A DNA stretch of 64,000 bases. It comes from Halarcobacter sp. (GTDB lineage: Bacteria > Campylobacterota > Campylobacteria > Campylobacterales > Arcobacteraceae). This document shows, in pieces, positions 55,328 to 64,000 of the stretch. Location: contig JAQYVX010000001.1 in NCBI GenBank assembly GCA_030145305.1, positions 1-64,000 on the forward strand, in the 5' to 3' direction. The notes beneath the pieces are model-generated. The model saw only the letters and a list, made by a program, of their open reading frames with translations, made no database searches and was not told the DNA's origin. The number at the start of each line of letters is the position of its first letter. Position 1 is the first letter of the stretch. The position numbers were made by a program, and so were the translations under genes.

Positions 55328-56203
55328 ATGGCAAAAAGTTTATATGAAACACTAGAAATCAACGAATCTGCATCAGCAGATGAAATAAAAAAAGCATATA
55401 GAAAATTAGCAAGAAAATATCATCCAGATGTAAATAAAGATAAAAATGCTGAAGATAAATTTAAAGAAATAAATGCAGCATATGAAGTTTTAAGTGATAA
55501 AGAGAAAAAACAACAATACGATCATCATGGTGATTCTATGTTTGGCGGTCAAAACTTCCATGATTTTGCAAGAGGACAAGGGCAAAATGTAGATTTAGAT
55601 GATATTTTAAGACAAATGTTTGGAGGTGGAGGTTCAGGCTTTGGCTCTTCTGGATTTTCTCAAGCTGGATTTGGAGGACAAGGTGGTTTTAATCAACCTG
55701 ATTTAGATACACAAGCTCAAATAACAATTGCTTTTGATGTATCAATTCTTGGAGGAAAGCAACATATTTCTTTAAATGATGATTCTTTTGATATTAAAAT
55801 TCCTGAAGGAATTAAAAATGGTCAAAAAATTAGAGCAAAAGGTAAAGGTAAATCTTACCAAGGTCAAAGAGGTGATTTGATTATTAAAGTAAATGTAGCC
55901 CCAAGTCCTATTTATGAAAGAGATGAATTCACTCTTATAAGAGCTTTTGATATTCCTTTAAAAACTGCCTTATTTGGTGGAAAAGTTGAAATAAAAACTA
56001 TTCATAAAGATATTACATTAAAAGTTCCAGAAAACACAAAACAAAATCAAAAATTTAGAGTAAAAGAGTTAGGTGTTTTAAATAGAAATGCAGGAATAAA
56101 AGGTGATCTATATTTAAAAGCAAATATTGTTTTACCAAAAATAGATGAACTTGATGAAGAGCTTATTTCCATGCTTAAAGATAAGCTTCCTGAAACTGCG
56201 TAA
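55328..56203 (+). CDS. cbpA: DnaJ-family co-chaperone CbpA
   Basis: The 291-residue protein has a J domain ([20 protein letters not shown] with HPD at 32-34), then a Gly/Phe-rich linker ([19 protein letters not shown]), and two C-terminal beta domains without the CxxCxGxG zinc repeats of DnaJ. This is the CbpA type, which stimulates DnaK ATPase. It is followed by hspR 11 bases downstream, the same arrangement as the helicobacter cbpA-hspR operon. Confidence 0.93.
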   Translation: MAKSLYETLEINESASADEIKKAYRKLARKYHPDVNKDKNAEDKFKEINAAYEVLSDKEKKQQYDHHGDSMFGGQNFHDFARGQGQNVDLDDILRQMFGGGGSGFGSSGFSQAGFGGQGGFNQPDLDTQAQITIAFDVSILGGKQHISLNDDSFDIKIPEGIKNGQKIRAKGKGKSYQGQRGDLIIKVNVAPSPIYERDEFTLIRAFDIPLKTALFGGKVEIKTIHKDITLKVPENTKQNQKFRVKELGVLNRNAGIKGDLYLKANIVLPKIDELDEELISMLKDKLPETA

Positions 56204-56214
56204 AAGGTTAAATA

Positions 56215-56595
56215 ATGGATTCAAATGCATATAACGAACCTGTATATCTAATTTCAGCTGTTGCAGAGATTTTGAATATTCATCCTCAAACTCTAAGGCA
56301 ATATGAAAGAGAAGGCTTAATAAAGCCTTCTAGAACAAATGGGAAGATACGTCTTTATTCACAAAAAGATATTGATCATATTAAATATGTTTTAACTTTG
56401 ACAAGAGAGTTAGGAATAAATCTTGCAGGAGTTGATTTAATTTTGCAGTTAAATAGCAAAATAAACTCACTAGAAGTAAAAATAGAATCTTACAAAGTAA
56501 AACTAAAAAATAGTAATAAATTTGGGATGGTACCAAATTCTAAGGCTTTAGTAATTAAAAAAAGTTCTTATGATGTGGTAATTTTTGAAGAATAA
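56215..56595 (+). CDS. hspR: Heat-shock repressor HspR (MerR family)
   Basis: This 126-residue MerR-type protein has the winged helix VYLISAVAEILNIHPQTLRQYEREGLIKPSRTNGKIRLYS, then a coiled-coil dimer helix (LNSKINSLEVKIESYKVKLK). HPQTLRQYEREGL is diagnostic for HspR. It should repress cbpA-hspR through the HAIR operator upstream, and probably other chaperone operons elsewhere. It is convergent with ftsZ across a bidirectional terminator. Confidence 0.94.
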   Translation: MDSNAYNEPVYLISAVAEILNIHPQTLRQYEREGLIKPSRTNGKIRLYSQKDIDHIKYVLTLTRELGINLAGVDLILQLNSKINSLEVKIESYKVKLKNSNKFGMVPNSKALVIKKSSYDVVIFEE

Positions 56596-56625
56596 GTTGA
56601 TTTTTTAAAGAGGAAAAGAAGTTAT

Positions 56626-56656
56626 AAAAAAGAGTAAGATACTTACTCTTTTTTTA
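56626..56656. terminator. Bidirectional terminator between hspR and ftsZ
   Basis: AAGAGTAAG (56630-56638) pairs with CTTACTCTT (56642-56650), flanked by an A run and a T run, giving T tails in both directions. Confidence 0.9.
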
Positions 56657-56659
56657 TTT

Positions 56660-57799
56660 CTAAGCTATTTGGTATTGAACCTTATAATCTCTCATTAAAG
56701 GTGGAATATCTAAATAGTTTTCATCATCCGAAGTAGGTTTAGATGCATTTTCTTTTTCTGCATCTTCTTCAGAAAGTGTAGTATTTACATCATTTTTTGA
56801 TTCAAACCCTGTTGCTACAATCGTAATTTTTACTTCATCAGTTTCTAAAGTATCATCAGAAGTTGTACCAAATATTATCTCAGCATTTGAATCAATTGTA
56901 TCATGAATACTTGACATTACGTCATTTATTGCAAATAATGAAACTTGTGGATGAATATTAAAATGAATTAAAATACCTTTTGCTCCACCTAATGAAACTT
57001 TGTCAAGAAGTGGTGAATCAATGGCATCAGCTAAAGCTCTTTGAGCAGCACTTTCACCTTTTGCTTTACCAATACCCATTAAAGCCATACCACGATGTTG
57101 CATAATCGTTTTAACATCAGCAAAGTCAGTATTAATATCAGAATTACCAGGAGTTAAAATAACCTCTGTCATTCCATTTACGGCTTGATATAAAATATTA
57201 TCAATAATTCTAAAAGCATCTTTCATACCAACATTTTTATCAATAATTTCTAATAATCTGTCATTTGGTACAACAATAATTGAATCAGATACTTTTTTTA
57301 TCTCTTCAAGTCCAAGATTTGCTAAACCTGCTCTTTTTTTACCTTCCCAAGTAAAAGGTTTTGTTACAACTGATACAGTCAAAGCACCAATTTCTTTTGC
57401 AGCTTTTGCAATAATTGCAGCTGCCCCAGTTCCAGTACCTCCACCAAGACCAGCAGCGATGAATACAATATCAGCACCTTTTAGTGCATTTTTAATATCT
57501 TCATAACTCTCAACGGCAGAATCACGACCTATTTCGGGTTTCATTCCTGCCCCTAAACCTTTTGTAAGTTTAAGACCTAATTGAATTTTTTTGGGAGCTT
57601 TTGAAATATGCAATACTTGTAAATCTGTATTAGCAGCAATTAAATCGATTTTATGAGAACCTTCATTAATCATGTGATTTATCATATTACAACCACCGCC
57701 ACCTACACCAATTACTGCAATTTTAGCTATGTTATCTGAGAGAGTTTGATTTGGCATTTCCACTTTTATATCGTCCACCTTAAATAAATTATCATTCAT
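56660..57799 (-). CDS. ftsZ: Cell division GTPase FtsZ
   Basis: The 379-residue FtsZ has the tubulin signature GGGTGTGAAAI (residues ~119-129 from the chosen start), the GVGGGGCNMINHM nucleotide motif and the T7-loop region ADVKTIMQ. The C-terminal tail ends IPPLMRDYKVQYQIA, similar to the conserved FtsA-binding peptide, though with an extended end. It forms the division ring. The start is the ATG at 57799, which shares one base with the ftsA stop (TAATG); a GTG at 57808 is less likely. Confidence 0.96.
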   Translation of the reverse strand: MNDNLFKVDDIKVEMPNQTLSDNIAKIAVIGVGGGGCNMINHMINEGSHKIDLIAANTDLQVLHISKAPKKIQLGLKLTKGLGAGMKPEIGRDSAVESYEDIKNALKGADIVFIAAGLGGGTGTGAAAIIAKAAKEIGALTVSVVTKPFTWEGKKRAGLANLGLEEIKKVSDSIIVVPNDRLLEIIDKNVGMKDAFRIIDNILYQAVNGMTEVILTPGNSDINTDFADVKTIMQHRGMALMGIGKAKGESAAQRALADAIDSPLLDKVSLGGAKGILIHFNIHPQVSLFAINDVMSSIHDTIDSNAEIIFGTTSDDTLETDEVKITIVATGFESKNDVNTTLSEEDAEKENASKPTSDDENYLDIPPLMRDYKVQYQIA

Positions 57800-59205
57800 T
57801 AAAACCACTCCGTAATAACATTCCAGAATCTTGACATTCCTTTACCTTTTTTATCTTTTGAGATAGTTGGTAAGATTGTTGTATTATGGTCACCCTTGAT
57901 TATATGTTCTTCTTGTTTTATTTTTTGTTCTTTATTATGCTGATTTAAAAATTCTTCTTTTGTTTTTTGCATTGAAATATTATTCTCTGCTTTTTCAACA
58001 TTATCTTGAATTTTTCTTTTTTTAATTAAATTTTTATTTGAATCTAATTCAAAATTTCTATTTGGTTCTAAAGAGTATAATAAAAGACCAACAATTGTAG
58101 CCATTTTTTCATCTTCAAAACTCATATATCCATTTTTAATATTTACAGGATTTGATATTTTTATAGGTAAACCATCAAAAACTAAAGTTGATAGCTCTTT
58201 TAATCCAATAAGTCTACTCATTCCACCTGTTATAACAATACCTGTTCCTAGGTTTTCATGAATACCACTTTTTTTAAGATTATTTCTAATTAACATCAAA
58301 ATTTCTTCTACTCTAGCATGAATTATAGTTTGAACATGTTCTAAAGATACTTCAGAAGAGTTTTTCTCATCTCCAATTCTTGGAGTTCTAATTTTTTTAT
58401 TTGCTAAGTCTTCACTTGTTTTAAGTAAATCTCCATATTCAGTTTTTATCTTTTCTGCTGCAATGGGAGGAGTATGCAACATAACAGATAAATCATTTGT
58501 AATATGATTTGAACCTACAGGAATAAATCCCTCATAAATTAACGAAGTTCCTTTATAACAGACATATTCAGTCGTTGTGGAACCCATATTAATTACAGTT
58601 GCTCCAAACTTTTTTTGTTGTTCATCTAAAATTGAAATTGCAGTTGCATAGCCATCTAGGACAAAATTATTAACTGAAATTCCAGCTATTTTTAAAGCTG
58701 ACTTTATATTAGTTAAAGATGTTCTTTTAGCAGTTACAACATATACTGCAACTTCAAGTCTAGAACCATTCATATTTAAGGGATTTTCAACATCTGCGGA
58801 GTCATCAATTTTAAAGAAAATTGGAATTACGTGTACAACTTCATATTCAGGAATAATTGTTGCATTGTATAAAGCCATTTGAAGTACTTGGTTAATCTCA
58901 TTTTCTGTGATTAATCCATTTGGAATATTTACACTTCCTGAACTTCTTATTCCTTTGGTATAGGCTCCTGAGATTGCAACTACAGTTGAGTCAATCTGTT
59001 CTGTTGTATTTCTTTTTGCAAGTAAAACAGCTTCTCTAATGCATTTTGAAGCTACCTCAATATTTGAGATAACTCCTTTATTAATACCATCACTTTTATA
59101 TGAACCCGTTCCTAGAATATTGATTTTATAGTCTAAATTATTACGAGCAATAATAGCTGTAATATTTGCAGAGCCTAAATCAATTGCTAAAAGAGTTTTA
59201 TTCAA
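57799..59205 (-). CDS. ftsA: Cell division protein FtsA
   Basis: The 468-residue actin-like ATPase starts TLLAIDLGSANITAII and has a 1C insert domain and late motifs ITGGMSRLIGLKEL. A long charged linker precedes the C-terminal amphipathic membrane helix (GKGMSRFWNVITEWF). It tethers FtsZ to the membrane. It is translationally coupled to ftsZ (TAATG) and follows the PpiD-like gene by three bases. Confidence 0.95.
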   Translation of the reverse strand: MNKTLLAIDLGSANITAIIARNNLDYKINILGTGSYKSDGINKGVISNIEVASKCIREAVLLAKRNTTEQIDSTVVAISGAYTKGIRSSGSVNIPNGLITENEINQVLQMALYNATIIPEYEVVHVIPIFFKIDDSADVENPLNMNGSRLEVAVYVVTAKRTSLTNIKSALKIAGISVNNFVLDGYATAISILDEQQKKFGATVINMGSTTTEYVCYKGTSLIYEGFIPVGSNHITNDLSVMLHTPPIAAEKIKTEYGDLLKTSEDLANKKIRTPRIGDEKNSSEVSLEHVQTIIHARVEEILMLIRNNLKKSGIHENLGTGIVITGGMSRLIGLKELSTLVFDGLPIKISNPVNIKNGYMSFEDEKMATIVGLLLYSLEPNRNFELDSNKNLIKKRKIQDNVEKAENNISMQKTKEEFLNQHNKEQKIKQEEHIIKGDHNTTILPTISKDKKGKGMSRFWNVITEWF

Positions 59206-59208
59206 CTA

Positions 59209-60672
59209 TTACTCCTTTGATGTGATTGAAGATTGAACTTCATATCTTTTTTCTAAATTTTTTACAAAGTTAGTCATTAACTCTTGGTTTAATAAATTAT
59301 TTATTGTTGTTTTAATAGCTTCATCTTTTTTACTGTCATAAGAAGATAATTTCGCACTATTTATTTTATATAATACTACTTTATTTCCAACACTTATCTT
59401 ACCTTTTTTCTCAGTTGAAGAGAACAGAGCATTTAAAAATGTAAGAGCTTCTTCTTGTGAAAGGCCTTCGATTTTTTCAAAAGAATCTCTTGAAACTAGT
59501 CCAATTTCTTTCCCTTTGAAATTTTCTAAAGCTTTACTAGCTTCCTTTTCAATTTGTAAACCACGTGCAACTTTTTTATAATCATTTAAAGCAAGTGTTC
59601 TTGCTTTTTCATATGATAAAACTTTTGGTGTGATTTTATTTATTACTTTTACAATAACGTACTTATCGCCAACTAAAAATGGTTTAAGTAAATCCCCAGG
59701 AATTGAATTTGCAACTTCTTTATTATTTTCATCTCCAAAAGGTAATTTAGATCTAAAAATTGTAGCTTTTACTTCAAAATTATCTTTACCTTTTTTAAGT
59801 TCAAGATATTTTTTTAATGCTATTTTTTTAGTCGCTTTTTCATTTAAAGCTAAAACAATATCTTCTTTAGCTTCTTCTAAAGATTTTATTTTTCCATCTT
59901 CTTTTTTATAATCAATTCTAAATTTACTATAATTCTCAGCAATTTCTTCATCTGTAAAAGTTTCAGAAAGTAAAGAAACTTCTTCTGTTTCTATCTCAAA
60001 AGCTGGTTCAGATTTATAATTATTTTTATTCGATTCCCAATATTTACTAATATCTTCTTCAGTGATATTTAAAACCACATCTTCTGAATTTAATATTTGT
60101 ATTGAAATATCATCTTGTGAAAAAAGAAGCTGATTTAAGTTTTCTAATTCAACAGGGTTTGCTTCAATTTTAAAAATAGACTCTACTTTTTGTAAAAGTA
60201 AATCTCTTTTTAATGTTCCTTCAAACTCAGTAGGATTTGTTCTATTTTGACTTAAAACTTTGATATAAGTATCTTTGTCAAATTTTCCATCTTTTATAAA
60301 TCCTGGAATTGCAACTAATTGTTTAGCTATTTCTTCATTTGTAATATCTAAACCTAACTCATCAGCAAAAGATAAAATCAGATTTTTTTGAATAAGCAGT
60401 TTATATGCAGCATCTTTAAGATTTAACTTATCTGCCATTTCTTGATTAAATTGCTCACCAAATATTCTTGCATACTGATCATAAAGTGACGAATATTCTC
60501 TTTGGTATTCATTTGCTAAAATTTTTCTATCGCCAACAACTGCTACAGCTCCACCTTTTGAACCATAATCATAAGAACCCCAGCCCACGAATCCAGCTCC
60601 AACAAATGCTATAGTACTTATCCAAATCGTTATTACAAGCCATCTTTTGTGTCTTTGCATCCAAGTAATCAT
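59209..60672 (-). CDS. PpiD/SurA-like membrane-anchored periplasmic chaperone (peptidyl-prolyl isomerase family)
   Basis: The 487-residue protein has one N-terminal transmembrane helix (WLVITIWISTIAFVGAGFVGWGS) followed by a SurA_N-type helical region (ILANEYQREYSSLYDQYARIFG, AYKLLIQKNLILSFADELGL). The region after residue 240 is compatible with a parvulin-like domain, but the classic catalytic residues are not obvious. It should help newly exported proteins fold. It is first gene of the ftsA-ftsZ transcript, as seen in related Campylobacterota. Confidence 0.85.
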   Translation of the reverse strand: MITWMQRHKRWLVITIWISTIAFVGAGFVGWGSYDYGSKGGAVAVVGDRKILANEYQREYSSLYDQYARIFGEQFNQEMADKLNLKDAAYKLLIQKNLILSFADELGLDITNEEIAKQLVAIPGFIKDGKFDKDTYIKVLSQNRTNPTEFEGTLKRDLLLQKVESIFKIEANPVELENLNQLLFSQDDISIQILNSEDVVLNITEEDISKYWESNKNNYKSEPAFEIETEEVSLLSETFTDEEIAENYSKFRIDYKKEDGKIKSLEEAKEDIVLALNEKATKKIALKKYLELKKGKDNFEVKATIFRSKLPFGDENNKEVANSIPGDLLKPFLVGDKYVIVKVINKITPKVLSYEKARTLALNDYKKVARGLQIEKEASKALENFKGKEIGLVSRDSFEKIEGLSQEEALTFLNALFSSTEKKGKISVGNKVVLYKINSAKLSSYDSKKDEAIKTTINNLLNQELMTNFVKNLEKRYEVQSSITSKE

Positions 60673-60754
60673 AAAATATTATCCTCTAAAAAATTTTATT
60701 TATATTACATAAAAATTGCTTTTAAATAGGTAAAGGCATATTAAAAATTTTAGC

Positions 60755-63085
60755 TTAAGAATTTTTAGATAGTAAATCGTTGATTACAGATTCTCTTTTT
60801 GTAGTTTCAATTCTAGTACAGGCACTTTTAAAAGCTTCTTCTTCTCCAACAATAAAACACATATTTTTTGCTCTTGTAACTGCTGTATATAAAAGCTTCG
60901 TATTATGCATAATATAATGGGAAAAAGTCATTGGAATTAAAGCATTTTCATACTCCATTCCTTGCGTTTTATGAATAGTTAAACAATAAGCTAAAGATAG
61001 AAGTGAAGTTAAGCCATCAAAATCATAAAAAACTACCATATCATCATTTGGATATAAAACAATACAACGATTTTCTTCAAAATCAAGTTTTATAATTAAT
61101 CCTAATTGACCATTAAAAACTCTTTTTTCTAAAAATTCACTAGAACCTGTTTTATACATTTGCATAGTCTGAGCTTTCATATTTTCATTTTTAATATGAA
61201 TTACTTTATCACTCATTTTATACTCATAAAGTTTTGTTTTATAAGCTTTTCCTTTTGTATGATTGAAAAGCGTTTGCATTTGCATATTTATATTTTCAAC
61301 ACCCAAAACTCCAGCTTTCATTGGAGTTATTACTTGAAAAAGAGTAAGTGTTTTTGAAATATCTTTTTCTTTTATAAAATCATAATATTCTTGTATATAA
61401 TGGGAAGAAATATTTAAAATAGTATTCAAAATATTTTCACTAATTTGTGCTCTTACATTAGAGAATTCATTGTTGTTCATTGAATTTTTTGCAGCATAAT
61501 AGTTATCAATAGAAACATTTACAAATTTGAAATCTTTATACTCTTCATTATATAAAGGAACTTTTCCTTGTCTAATATCATTTGCAATAACAGCAATTGC
61601 TTGATCTTCACTTTGTCTATAAATCTTAGTTAATTTACAAATTGGAGAAAGCTCAAATTTAATAGCATCAGCAAGTATATTCCCAGCTCCAATAGCAGGT
61701 AATTGTCCATCATCTCCAACAACGATAAAAATAGTATCATCTGAAATTTTCTTTATAAGGTTGTAAAACATTACAGAATTTACCATAGAGGCTTCATCAA
61801 GTAAAATAACTTTATGAGGGAAAAAATCTTTATCTTCATATTTCATAAAAAGTGATTGTATTGTTGAACTATTATATCCTGTTGTATCAGAAATACGTTG
61901 TGAGGCAATTCCACTTAAAGCAATAGTAATAATGTCATCATAAGGAGTAATCTCTTCAAGAAGTTCTAAAACTGCTCTACTTGAAGTCGATTTTCCTGTT
62001 CCTGCATAACCTATTAAAAATAAAGTTTTATGCCCTTCATTTATAATTTCAACTGCTTTTTTTTGCTCTGTGCTTAATTCAAAACCTAAAGTTTTTTGTT
62101 TTTTTTCTAAATACTCATCAAAAACTTTTATAATTTTTTTATTTTGTTCACCTTCTCGTCTTTGAAAGAATTCCAAAATTCTACGCTCGGCGAAATACAA
62201 CATAGCAGGAGCTAAACGATAAGCATTTGTTTGGAAAATATCTTCTTCAACTAGCATTTTAGTTATAACTTCTTCATATAAAACTTCTTCATTTCTAAAG
62301 TGTAATGCTTCATCAAGAAGTTTATAAAGATGAGATTTATCAATTGAAGAATTACCGTTGTTATCACAAAACTCTCTTAATGTAAAGTTTATACAAGCAT
62401 TAATTCTAAAAGAAGACTTCGGATCAATTCCTAATGACTTTGCAATTTCATCTGATCTTTTAAAGCCTATTCCTTTGATATTTATCAAAATATAAGGATT
62501 TTTCTTTATTTTTTCTATTAAATCACTAACTTCACCAAAATGAGAATAAATTTTATTTATTAGATTTGAAGTTACTCCAAATTGTGCTAGAAATTTACCC
62601 AGTTCTCTTAAGTGTTTAAATTTTTGCCAAGAACTAACTATTTTTTCAAGTTTTTTTTCTTTTATTCCTTTAAACTGTAAAAGCTCACCTGGCTTTTCAT
62701 TTAATATCTCTACTAATTCATCTTCTGAATATTTTTCAAGTAATTCATGGGCAAACTTTTTGCCAATTCCTTTTACTATTTTTGTAAGGAAAAAGAACAT
62801 TTCTGCTTCTTTTATTTGTAAAGTTTCAAACTCAAACTGAACACCATATTTTTTGTGTGTTGTCCAATTTCCTCTTAAGATAACCTCTTCACCAACAATT
62901 TTTTCAATATCTGTATCAAAATATGAACCACATATTTTTTGATTATTCTCCAAAACTGCAATAGTATATTTTGTTTCTTCATTCTTATAAAGAACTTTTT
63001 TAAGGACGCCAGAGAGGTTAAAGGTCTGATTTTCTAAGGGTTCATTATCTTTTTTTGAATCTTTTGATTTTTTAGAAGTGGTCAT
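60755..63085 (-). CDS. RecD2-like SF1 DNA helicase
   Basis: The 776-residue protein has an N-terminal domain of the RecD2 type (LSGVLKKVLYKNEETKYTIAVLE) followed by helix-hairpin-helix repeats (GIGKKFAHELLEKY, FKGIKEKKLEKI, IKGIGFKRSDEIAKSLG). The motor has Walker A LIGYAGTGKSTSSR, Walker B VILLDEASMVNS and motif VI LAYCLTIHKTQGMEYENALIP. Without RecB/RecC it works as a 5'-3' helicase in repair. Its start overlaps the preceding 120-residue gene by one base. Confidence 0.88.
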   Translation of the reverse strand: MTTSKKSKDSKKDNEPLENQTFNLSGVLKKVLYKNEETKYTIAVLENNQKICGSYFDTDIEKIVGEEVILRGNWTTHKKYGVQFEFETLQIKEAEMFFFLTKIVKGIGKKFAHELLEKYSEDELVEILNEKPGELLQFKGIKEKKLEKIVSSWQKFKHLRELGKFLAQFGVTSNLINKIYSHFGEVSDLIEKIKKNPYILINIKGIGFKRSDEIAKSLGIDPKSSFRINACINFTLREFCDNNGNSSIDKSHLYKLLDEALHFRNEEVLYEEVITKMLVEEDIFQTNAYRLAPAMLYFAERRILEFFQRREGEQNKKIIKVFDEYLEKKQKTLGFELSTEQKKAVEIINEGHKTLFLIGYAGTGKSTSSRAVLELLEEITPYDDIITIALSGIASQRISDTTGYNSSTIQSLFMKYEDKDFFPHKVILLDEASMVNSVMFYNLIKKISDDTIFIVVGDDGQLPAIGAGNILADAIKFELSPICKLTKIYRQSEDQAIAVIANDIRQGKVPLYNEEYKDFKFVNVSIDNYYAAKNSMNNNEFSNVRAQISENILNTILNISSHYIQEYYDFIKEKDISKTLTLFQVITPMKAGVLGVENINMQMQTLFNHTKGKAYKTKLYEYKMSDKVIHIKNENMKAQTMQMYKTGSSEFLEKRVFNGQLGLIIKLDFEENRCIVLYPNDDMVVFYDFDGLTSLLSLAYCLTIHKTQGMEYENALIPMTFSHYIMHNTKLLYTAVTRAKNMCFIVGEEEAFKSACTRIETTKRESVINDLLSKNS

Positions 63086-63447
63086 TAATATCCATCATTA
63101 AATTTTGAATGTTTATGTTTGTCTTTTCGGTAAGAGTTTCTATTTTTTTCTTTTTGGAGTAGATTTGCATCTTTTAACAAAGTATCTCTTTCATCTGCAA
63201 AGCTATCTGAATGATTTTCTAAAAAGAAAAGTGTTTTATTAATAAAAGCTATTAAATCAACCAAGTATTTTGAGTTTAAATCAACTGCTTTTACTCTTTT
63301 AATATCTTCATAGTTTTTTAATGTTCTTTCTTTAAAAAGCTCAGTATTAAAATTTTCAAGTTTTATTAAAGATACAGTTCTTGTAAAGAATTTTTCTAAA
63401 ACTCTAATATATCGTATTCTTAGTTGTTTTTCATGTACTTCAGCCAT
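63085..63447 (-). CDS. Small charged helical protein, unknown
   Basis: The 120-residue protein is mainly helical (RYIRVLEKFFTRTVSLIKLEN, LVDLIAFINKTLFFLENH) with a very basic, His-rich tail (NSYRKDKHKHSKFNDGY). No signal or membrane segment is present. It lies between the unknown 125-residue gene (next base) and the helicase (one-base overlap), so the three are one operon. I do not recognise the family. Confidence 0.7.
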   Translation of the reverse strand: MAEVHEKQLRIRYIRVLEKFFTRTVSLIKLENFNTELFKERTLKNYEDIKRVKAVDLNSKYLVDLIAFINKTLFFLENHSDSFADERDTLLKDANLLQKEKNRNSYRKDKHKHSKFNDGY

Positions 63448-63825
63448 CTATTTTAAACCAGGCAAAATATCATTAAGGCTTTCTAATCCTAATTCATTGA
63501 TATTTAAGTGTATTTGTCCCATTTTCAAGGACTTGTTATTCATAATAACAGGTGAAAAAATATCCATTGAAGAATCAGACACCTGAGCTTGTAGAACAAA
63601 AATATAGAATATTGAAATATCTTCAAGCGATTCTATTTCTAACTTTGTTGTAAAATCATCTGGAAGTTCAAAAGCAAGTGATTTAAGTGCTCCAAAACTC
63701 ATAAGTTTTAAAGTAATACCTGTTTGCATACCTTTTATAACTGAAAAAAAATCATCTAGTTTTGATAATTCAAATTCTATTTCATTTTCACAACCATCAA
63801 TTGGTATAACAACTTCAAATTTCAT
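63448..63825 (-). CDS. Small acidic protein, unknown
   Basis: The 125-residue soluble protein has alternating strand/helix patterns (MKFEVVIPIDGCENEIEFELSK, FALKSLAFELPDDF-like ALKSLAFELPDDFTTKLEIESLEDI, IFYIFVLQAQVSDSSMDIF). No known motif is present. It is the first gene of the operon leading to the RecD2-like helicase, and the next gene starts at the base after its stop. It is divergent from the partial gene at the right edge. Confidence 0.7.
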   Translation of the reverse strand: MKFEVVIPIDGCENEIEFELSKLDDFFSVIKGMQTGITLKLMSFGALKSLAFELPDDFTTKLEIESLEDISIFYIFVLQAQVSDSSMDIFSPVIMNNKSLKMGQIHLNINELGLESLNDILPGLK

Positions 63826-63912
63826 TCTCGCCCTTATTTTAGTAAATAGATTCTACTCAAAATTACTTTTGATGTCAATTATATTCTAATGATTTTATGT
63901 TATACTTTAGTT

Positions 63913-64000
63913 ATGTTAGTTTCAAATAATAGTTTATTAAATATTTTACTACCTAATGAAAATAAAGTTTTAAAAGATGTATTAAAAGAAGCAGATATAA
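63913..64000 (+). CDS. Partial CDS at right edge, product unknown
   Basis: An ATG at 63913 opens a frame of 29 codons that runs off the window (MLVSNNSLLNILLPNENKVL...). It has a normal AT-rich upstream region but only a weak ribosome site. The N-terminus is reminiscent of flagellar hook-length control proteins of this group, but that is too little sequence to name it. Confidence 0.5.
   Translation, partial: MLVSNNSLLNILLPNENKVLKDVLKEADI

Overview
The window is a very AT-rich, gene-dense bacterial chromosome segment. Gene content and protein style point to the Arcobacter group of Campylobacterota (inference from families, not a database match). The markers are a monomeric NADP-isocitrate dehydrogenase, a cbpA-hspR heat-shock pair under a HAIR-type operator, a DUF1104-like secreted protein, small c-type cytochromes, a single LolC/E-like permease beside lolA and secA, and an rsmH-ftsL-like-RND operon. 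I see no phage, CRISPR array or rRNA operon. There is one tRNA-Leu(CAA) gene, and RNase P RNA lies on the minus strand.

Layout: 0.2-5.6 kb holds ovoA (ovothiol synthase) and a three-gene operon of rraA, a gamma-glutamylcyclotransferase-like gene and a large TPR membrane protein. 5.7-7.7 kb holds a lipoprotein and a DMT exporter. 7.8-12.4 kb is a tight glutamate mutase operon (S, E and L components) ending in an AMP-dependent ligase and a clear terminator; no methylaspartate ammonia-lyase is present, which suggests that 3-methylaspartate is activated rather than deaminated. 12.6-18.9 kb holds a cytochrome c with a perfect FNR-type box, a GGDEF protein, a TehA/SLAC1-like transporter, two SDR proteins and an NlpC/P60 lipoprotein. 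19-23.2 kb is the rsmH-ftsL-like-RND operon. 23.3-26.6 kb holds an aldolase-like protein, HU, tRNA-Leu, glutathione peroxidase, and an iron-dependent alcohol dehydrogenase divergent from an HxlR regulator with a palindromic operator between them.

26,569-30,105 is the most striking segment. Two IS256-type terminal inverted repeats (21 of 27 positions matching), flanked by an identical 8-bp direct repeat (AATATAAA), enclose the first ~41 codons of an IS256-type transposase and four intact cargo genes: a PPOX/Nim-like flavoprotein, a DJ-1/PfpI protein, a MocR regulator and a MOSC protein. It looks like a passenger-carrying, transposase-deleted cassette that moved as a unit.

30-37.6 kb holds a glycine-zipper protein, two heme proteins, a two-component system, an ABC exporter, a decayed aat-like gene (ATG to ATC at the start plus an in-frame TAG), a ribbon-helix-helix/winged-helix fusion protein, an unannotated 33-residue membrane peptide and rnpB. 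37.6-46.1 kb is envelope biogenesis: lolA, secA, a LolC/E-like permease, an AsmA-like giant and mltG, the last two overlapping at their divergent 5' ends. 46.2-50 kb holds icd, mdh, an HMA protein and a small secreted protein. 50.05-50.5 kb is a gene-free block of nested inverted repeats. 50.5-55.2 kb holds a divergent ADP-ribosylglycohydrolase, an ankyrin-sodB operon, a thioredoxin-fold-like protein, an MnmC-like oxidoreductase and a rhodanese. 55.3-56.6 kb is cbpA-hspR. 56.6-63.8 kb holds ftsZ, ftsA, a PpiD-like chaperone, a RecD2-like helicase and two unknown small proteins. A partial gene runs off each edge.
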